A stretch of 64,000 nt of DNA. Origin: Shinisaurus crocodilurus (taxonomy: Eukaryota; Chordata; Lepidosauria; Squamata; Shinisauridae). Within the stretch, counting starts at the first letter, position 1, and every line of letters begins with the position of its first letter. The notes under the pieces are model-generated. The model was not told where the DNA came from. It ran no database searches and worked only from the letters and a program-made list of their open reading frames with translations. Below, piece after piece: positions 58,240 to 64,000 of this stretch. The position numbers and the translations under genes are program-made. The DNA lies in the NCBI GenBank assembly GCA_021292165.1, contig CM037879.1, positions 34,863,619-34,927,618 on the forward strand. The letters run 5' to 3'.

Positions 58240-59256
58240 CAAATTACTATATTAGACTTGCTATCTATGGGGAGATCCACCTTACACTGTATATCGTCAC
58301 GTTAGCGGAACGGTACTGCTATATTCATGTTCCGCAGTCACTCCTCACAGGGCACACTCTTGTTAAATGTACTGCAGTTATCCCGGTTTGCCACCCCACA
58401 CCTAACTCTGTAGTGGTAGAACTGGGCGTTGCCTTTTTAAAAATTTTGCTTCATCATTTCTGCACAGGTGCAAATGAGCGCAGCAGTGATCCTTAAAAAA
58501 AAAAAAAAAAGGAAAAAGCTCTTCCTGGCCCCCACAAAGAAGGAGAAGGATGCTGCTCCTGCTGCCACCTTCCCACGGGGTCGGGGTAAAGCCAGCAGGA
58601 TCAGCGTTCCACTCCCCTCCACCCCAATGCAATTTCCCAAAGAAGTGTTCCTCCTGTTCTGAGTTTCCCGAGCAATGCGATACACTTGGTAGTAATGTAA
58701 TACACTTGGTAGTAAGGGCATTGGAGAGAATGTGTTTTACTTTTGAGCAGACATGCCTTCTGGCTAATTTCCAGCTCCCTGCTCTTCGGGCAATGGGGGT
58801 GAATGTGGCTGTTTAAAAAAGGGGGGGAAGCTTCCCATTCCTGTCCCTTCTCAAACTCCATGGTGGTTATCCTGGGGGTGCTGCCTTTCACACACAGGGG
58901 AACTGGCCATTTCAGAAGCAGGGGTTCTTTGTTTCTGGCCCACTGCTTATGTGGAGGTGCGCACGTGTGCATCAGCAAATTTTTTTAAAAAAACAACACT
59001 GACACGCAGTTCCCCAAAGCAGCCTGCTCGGAGGTGCATAGGTGCATGAACGTTTACAAACCAAAAAAAAAATAATTAAGAAGCTTCCAAGGAAGAGGGT
59101 GAACTGCTGCACGACAACAAATGGTGGACAGGTCACCTCTCTTCCCCACCAGATGCACGTGATGCTGCATTTCCCCTGCCCCTTGAAAACTATTGGCTAA
59201 CTCCAGTGGTGACACTTTCGTGGCCACACCTTGCACAACTGCAGTGCAAGTTTAGC
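58240..59256. other. Intronic stretch, nothing recognised
   Basis: Moderately GC-rich. Several overlapping open frames on both strands lack any domain wording. I see no gene. Confidence 0.4.
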
Positions 59257-59462
59257 ACACACTGGCCGCATACTGCGACAGTGAACCACAATTCGCTGGC
59301 TCAGCTTGTCTGAGTGTGGAAAGCTAAGCAGGGTCAGGCCTGGTTATTACTTGGATGGGAGACCCCTCCTCTAGTTTCCTGCATTGAGCAGGGGGTTGGA
59401 CTCGATGGCCTTGTAGGCCCCTTCCAACTCTATGATCTATGAATCTATGACACCTTTTCTTT
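59257..59462 (+). mobile_element. 5S-rRNA-derived SINE with CR1-like tail, copy C
   Basis: Best copy. GGCCGCATACTGCGACAGTG and GTCTGAGTGTGGAAAGCTAA, then GCAGGGTCAGGCCTGG and TTATTACTTGGATGGGAGAC, correspond to 5S rRNA (GGCCATACCACCCTGAAC ... GTCTGATCTCGGAAGCTAA ... GCAGGGTCGGGCCTGG ... TAGTACTTGGATGGGAGAC). The tail GTTTCCTGCATTGAGCAGGG to CTATGATCTATGAATC follows. The last 36 bp of the tail are then duplicated in tandem up to about 59498. Confidence 0.88.
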
Positions 59463-59835
59463 ACTCTATGATCTATGAATCTATGACACCTTTTCTTTAT
59501 CTCTTCTACATCTCTTTTGTATTTCCAAGGTGTATTTAATTTACTTAATTCATGGGGAAAGGAAATTACTCTAGTTTGTTTTGTGATTTTTTCTCATTTG
59601 GGTTATGGAGCTCAAGTTAGTGGCATTCTGAAAAGAAAAGAAAAGAAAAATCAGTTGACAACAATGTGTGGCAATAACTATAAAGTTGATATGGCCCCTC
59701 CCAAGTGTGAGGTATGGCCCCCATTTCCTCCCTCCCAGAAAAGGGCCTTGGGAGACAGTGGCAGGCGTAGTGCTGAAGGCTGCAGGAGAAGAAGGAAATT
59801 GGCAGAAATTGGGCTGGTTTGCACAGTCTCTGCAG

Positions 59836-60175
59836 CCCACCTTGACTTATTTAAGCCATGGCGGGTTGTGGCATGCACCAGTGGTCATTTTGAACATTCA
59901 AGGAACAGCAGGCTTAAGTTGCAATGGCTTATCATGTTGTCTGAAGCTGGCGAGGGTGGGTTGTTGATGTAGTTAACAAACAACCCACAACCCACGGGCT
60001 GTAAATTAGGGTTGTGGGTGGTTTGTTAACTACACCACCAGCAACCTGCCCTCACTGGGTTTGGTTGACACAATATGCCACAGCAACCACCTGCCACATC
60101 TTAAATATCCAATATGGCTGCTAGCACACACTTCAACCCACCATGACTTATTTAAGTCATGGTGGGCTGTGGAGA
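59836..60175. mobile_element. Large palindromic element with 25-nt hairpin
   Basis: Outer words CCACCTTGACTTATTTAAGC and CCCACCATGACTTATTTAAG (the latter itself a perfect 14-nt-arm palindrome at 60137-60166) flank a hairpin: 59969-59993 pairs with 60009-60033, one mismatch in 25. A relative is at 6103-6285. It has no coding capacity. It ends 500 bp before exon 41. Confidence 0.7.
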
Positions 60176-60675
60176 TCATGTGAAATGAGTCATGGCCTCT
60201 CCCTGCATTTCCACTGGCAGGTATGTTCTGAGTGGAACTCCATGTGGGGATGCTGCCACCAGCAGAATAGAATCCAACCCAAAATAGATGTATATGAAAC
60301 CTTTGCAGAGGTGGATTATTTAGCATTCTGAAGGAGAAGAAGTGAATAGAATGTGTTTCTCTTAATCATTTGATATTAGAGTTCAGATTAATATTGCTTT
60401 GTGATAGTTTTAAAAGACAGAATGGGCACATATACCCGATTCTGATCCCTGATTCCACTTGTGGAACTCCTTTGCTCACTGTAATAAGGGAAAGAAGCTG
60501 TGGGTAACATCCATTCCCAGCCTCTATATTGATGTGAGGAGGGAAAGGCATTTGCAAGTGAAAGAGCTCCATGTGTGCATTGGAACACGCATGCCAAAAA
60601 GGGAAATGACTGTACTTGGGGTTGGGGCATCAATGTCTTGTTATTAATCATCTCTTTTCTCTTCATATATTACAG
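60176..60675. other. Intron 40 end, nothing recognised
   Basis: The 500 bp leading to the exon 41 acceptor. No repeat seen. Confidence 0.5.
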
Positions 60676-61304
60676 AACCGGGTCCTATAGACCCACCACT
60701 CCTATTGGATATTAAATCCAGAGCAGTATCAATCTCCTGGCAGCATCCATCAAAGCCAAATGGCATTATCTCCCACTACAACATTTACCAGAATGGCCAG
60801 CTGCACACTACTATTCCAGGAACCAGATCTAAATGCACTGTACATTACTTGCACCCGTACACAGTTTATCAGTTTCAAGTAGAAGGCTGCACCTCCAAAG
60901 GATGCTCTCTTTCCCCTGAGACTGCACCTGTACAGACCCTTCCAGATGCACCTGAAGATATCCCTATTCCAGAGCTATATTCAGACACACCAACATCTGT
61001 GCTAATATCATGGCAGCCTCCTCTTCATCCAAATGGATTGGTTGAAAACATTACAATAGAGAGGAGAATGAAGGGAACAGAACAAGTATCCACGGTTGCC
61101 TCCTTGCCTTTCAATTATTCCAAGAGCTACCTGGACCAAAGTGCTGCTCTTAGCCCTTGGAAGAAATACGAATACAGGATACTGGCAAGCACTTTTAAAG
61201 GAGGCATTAACAGTAGTGCTTGGGCAGACGTTATCACCAGACCCTCAAGACCTGCTGGTATCCAGCCTCCCATGGTGGAAGTGTTAGGCCCAGATACTGC
61301 ACAG
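60676..61304 (+). CDS. USH2A: USH2A exon (human exon 41 equivalent), two FN3 domains
   Basis: Large coding exon of 629 bp, entered in phase 1 and left in phase 0. The acceptor is TATATTACAG and the donor is CAG/GTTTGT at 61305, a weaker donor than the other three. The first base pair completes the Lys of AEDK-PGP. Two FN3 repeats follow. The first has ISWQHPSKPNG, HYLHPYTVYQFQVEGCTSKG and ends near TLPDAPED. The second has ISWQPPLHPNG, SPWKKYEYRILAS and ends at TRPSRPAG. The exon closes with the start of a third repeat (PPMVEVLGPDTAQ). N-glycosylation sequons NIT, NYS and NSS are present. Human exon 41 (c.7595-8223) is the same length and very similar in sequence as I remember it. The frame is intact throughout. 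Confidence 0.96.
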
Positions 61305-64000
61305 GTTTGTTCAGTTTCATTGTTATTTGTGCTAATGTATATTTTCACTAAAATCTCTATTTTTAAATGCAGGCAGTGTCATGGGCCCAATCCCTCAGGC
61401 ACACACTCTGGCAGGCATTCTGATACAGGGGACCCCAAATCAGTGAGACTCTTTTTATTGTAGCAAATCCCGTGGTAAAAGCTTAATGGTTACACTCTTC
61501 AGAAATCATATAGCTGTTGACAATTAACTATAGCAGGGCTCTCCAACCTTGGGTCCCCAGATGTTGCTGGACTACAGCTCCCAGAATCCCTTGCCATTAG
61601 CCATGCTGGCTGGGTATGCTGGGAGCTGTAGGCTGGCAACATCTGGGGACCCAAGGTTGGAGAGCCCTGAACTACAGGCTCCATAAGTAATTTCAAAACA
61701 AAGCTATTGCTATAACTATGACTAATAACTATAACTTTGTCAAAGATCTATAGAACTTGGTTTCTGTGTTACAATCTCTACAGTTCAGAATACAGGGCAA
61801 GGTGCTTGAAAGATTCCTGGCATAATCCATCCCAGGCAATCCAAGACAGGGGTTCTAGGAAAAGGTCTAAATAAATCCATACATACAGAGATTTAGTCCA
61901 ACCTTGAAATCTTTGTTGGAACCTCCACGCTACATCAGGTCAAGGCCTATCAATTCCAAGAGTCAAGACAGGGTCAAGAGTAAGTCCAGAGTAATCCCAC
62001 ACATGCAGTGATTTTGACAACCATAGCTTCCACTTTGGTATCTCCATGCTACATGCGTCCAAGCATAAAAAAGTCCAAGGCTCAGGATCAGCCCAAGCCA
62101 TCTGGCAACTATGGGCTATTGATGATGAAGATACATAATCCATAGCAAACAAGAATTCAAATTCTATGAAAAGTATAGCAGTACTTTTTGTGGCAGGTTC
62201 TTAACAATACAAAGTTCAAAGAGGCAAAAGTCCAGCTTAGATGGAGAGTCCATGTGAAGAGTGCCTCTAGAGGATCAGATAGTAGTAAATCCAAGCAGAG
62301 AGGATTTTGGGCAGTAAAGACGAGAATGTTCCTAACAAAGGCCCCCAGCCTGGACATCTACTTAAAAGTGAAAGTGTGGCTGCAATAGCCCTCCTCATGA
62401 ATAACTGACAAGGGAATTTAGCCCATCTAAACTGACATACCAAATGAAGTTGGTAAAAGTCACTCCTAGCTGCTGACACCACCTGTGCTTCAGTGACAAG
62501 TCCAGAACGACCCCAAGCTACAAACCTGGTCCTTCAGGGGGAATAAAATCCCATCCAATAGCAGTTGAATCCCTCTATACAGACCAGGAAATTTTCTTAC
62601 CTAAAATACTTCTGTCTTGCCTGGATTAAGCTTCAGCTTCTGGGTTGAATGATGCCTTTGTGTTAGGTAGGCCTGGTATATCTATTTTAGGAGTTTTGCG
62701 TTCATCTAGTAAATAGAACAGTCCCTTCTGCGTGCTATATGTCAGGCTCCATCTTTCAGCTTTTCTAGCACCCAGATTTCAGCTTCTCTAGCTTCCAGCT
62801 CAAACATTAACCTCAAAGCCTCTTAAGGTAGAGAAGATCCTTCAGGTTGAATTTGGATATGGCCACCCAGGGCCTGGTTGGACCCTAACAGGTCCATTCT
62901 GCTGGAAACATCTCCTTGGCTGCTGTCCCTGCTCTACATTAGCCTTTCCCCAAATTCAACAAGCTGCCTCTTCACCACCAGCAATAGTTTTGGTGCTTTT
63001 AATAATTAGTGTTTAGCCTGAAACCACCATAAATTCAGTCTTTTCCCCAACTCTACTATTTTGCTCTCTGTTATACTGTTAAAAGGCTTCCAGTTCTTTC
63101 TCACACCTGAAATACTTGGAATGACGCTGTGGGGGTATTTAATTTTAACCACCAAGCCATGCATAATATAAAAATCTACTCTTCTAGACTTTATGAAAAC
63201 GCTAACAGTTATGAGTGAAAAATGTTACATGTTTTCATTTAGATGTCAGAATATCTGTTTTGCTTTTAATTTCCGATGAAGTGAAAATTGATGCATAAGT
63301 TGACTGACTAAGGAAATAGCAGAGGACTACCTAGGAAATTTTCAATTATTCACATCATTCATTTGGGAATGAACTCTAGAGGACAGGATAACTACCATTG
63401 TTTTGGCTTGCATACAAACTTCATTCAAGGGAAATTAGTGTAACCAAACAAGAGGGATTTTTGTAGCTTAGAAGCCTCTTTTGTGTAAATACACACATGC
63501 TTCCATGGAGTCAGTCTTGTACTAGTGCCAAAAAGTGTTGGTACAGTAGCTTGCTCACTAGAGCACAAAACAAAGGACATTTGCATAAGGCTGGAGTTCA
63601 TCCACTAAAATTATTGTTGATGTTATTCATTGGTATGTTTATTCCGTGTGTGTGTGTAGATACTCCACCTGTGTTAAATAATTTGAGTATTATTTATACA
63701 AGCCTAATGGAAAAAATGTGGAACCACCATTTGAAATCTTGACAAGTAATACTAGGTCTAAAATGCAGGAAATGGTGCATATGTTTTGAAATATATGGCA
63801 TCTACATCACTACCCAAATGATTAACTCAACCTGTGTCTGCAATGGAAAGCAGGTTCTTTAATAATTATAGACCAGGGGTCACACTGCGATGCATGGACG
63901 GAATACTTGGAGGGCATGGAACTCAGAATACACCAAAACCATTCGTCATTATATATACTGTATTTAGAAAAATAGGAAGTTATGGAAAGTCATATAAACA
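61305..64000 (+). other. USH2A: USH2A intron 41, 5' part
   Basis: Intron beginning with GTTTGT and running off the window. The exon that should follow (starting VTWKPP in human) is not present before 64000. Apart from the hAT MITE at 61534-61669 and a short TG run near 63644, I see nothing recognisable in it. Confidence 0.85.
61534..61669. mobile_element. hAT-type palindromic MITE, well-preserved ends
   Basis: 136 bp. CAGGGCTCTCCAACCTTGGG at the start is exactly complementary to CCCAAGGTTGGAGAGCCCTG at the end. Flanks AACTATAG (61526-61533) and AACTACAG (61670-61677) are a 7-of-8 duplication. Probably the youngest MITE in the window. Confidence 0.92.

Larger units (their letters stand above)
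49068..60675 (+). other. USH2A: USH2A intron 40
   Basis: The 11,608-bp intron from GTAAGT to TATATTACAG. Contents: a 5S-derived SINE, nested GC-rich element, candidate LTR, CR1 3' end, tRNA-headed SINE, several microsatellites and a palindromic element near the 3' end. No additional exon was recognised. Confidence 0.9.

Noticed and set aside
59300..59380. 5S rRNA gene
   Set aside because: Only part of the 5S sequence is present, with substitutions, and it is fused to a CR1 tail. It is a SINE head, not a functional rRNA gene.
61305..61463. Extension of exon 41 to the stop near 61463
   Set aside because: Homology to usherin stops exactly at CAG/GTTTGT (61304). The remaining residues are hydrophobic intron read-through.

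Overview
The window is nuclear DNA from a vertebrate, most likely a squamate reptile (lizard or snake). It lies inside one large gene on the + strand, USH2A (usherin, the giant fibronectin type III protein of photoreceptors and cochlear hair cells). Four consecutive coding exons are visible: 24180-24359, 48619-48769, 48925-49067 and 60676-61304. They join in frame with conserved splice sites and read closely like human usherin at about residues 2374-2741. Their sizes (180, 151, 143 and 629 bp) match human exons 38-41 as I remember them. Everything else is intron: more than 24.1 kb of intron 37, 24.3 kb of intron 38, 155 bp of intron 39, 11.6 kb of intron 40 and the first 2.7 kb of intron 41. 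I see no second protein-coding host gene, no functional RNA gene and no CRISPR array.

The squamate assignment rests on the repeats. They include a tRNA-headed SINE with the typical 'GTGGTGTAGTGGTTA' start, CR1 LINE 3' ends with CTATGATT-type tails, L2-type LINE tails ending in AATAAATAAATAA, and many short hAT-like palindromic elements. I made this assignment by eye, without a database.

Layout. 1-24179 (intron 37): CR1 and SINE fragments, a 385-bp MITE family, hairpin-bearing elements with TAGGGATG-type ends, one LTR (14382-15124) beside a 43-bp minisatellite, and an antisense SINE ending 115 bp before exon 38. 24360-48618 (intron 38): a long plain AT-rich stretch, then a candidate LTR, hAT MITEs, a 317-bp near-identical duplication around a 1.66-kb insertion, L2 and CR1 pieces, and a second LTR (40760-41533) in reverse orientation. 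49068-60675 (intron 40): a 5S-rRNA-derived SINE with a CR1 tail, a GC-rich element nested in an older repeat, a long CR1 end, a 130-bp alternating TG/CA tract and a large hairpin element just upstream of exon 41. 61305-64000 (intron 41): one hAT MITE and otherwise plain sequence.

The observations most worth following are the 5S-SINE/CR1 partnership (three head-bearing copies plus a truncated one), the 317-bp duplication flanking an insertion (an extraordinary target duplication or an assembly artefact), the TAGGGATG-ended elements carrying perfect 32-35 nt hairpins, and the paired LTR copies with TGCGCGGG...CCCGCGCA-type ends.
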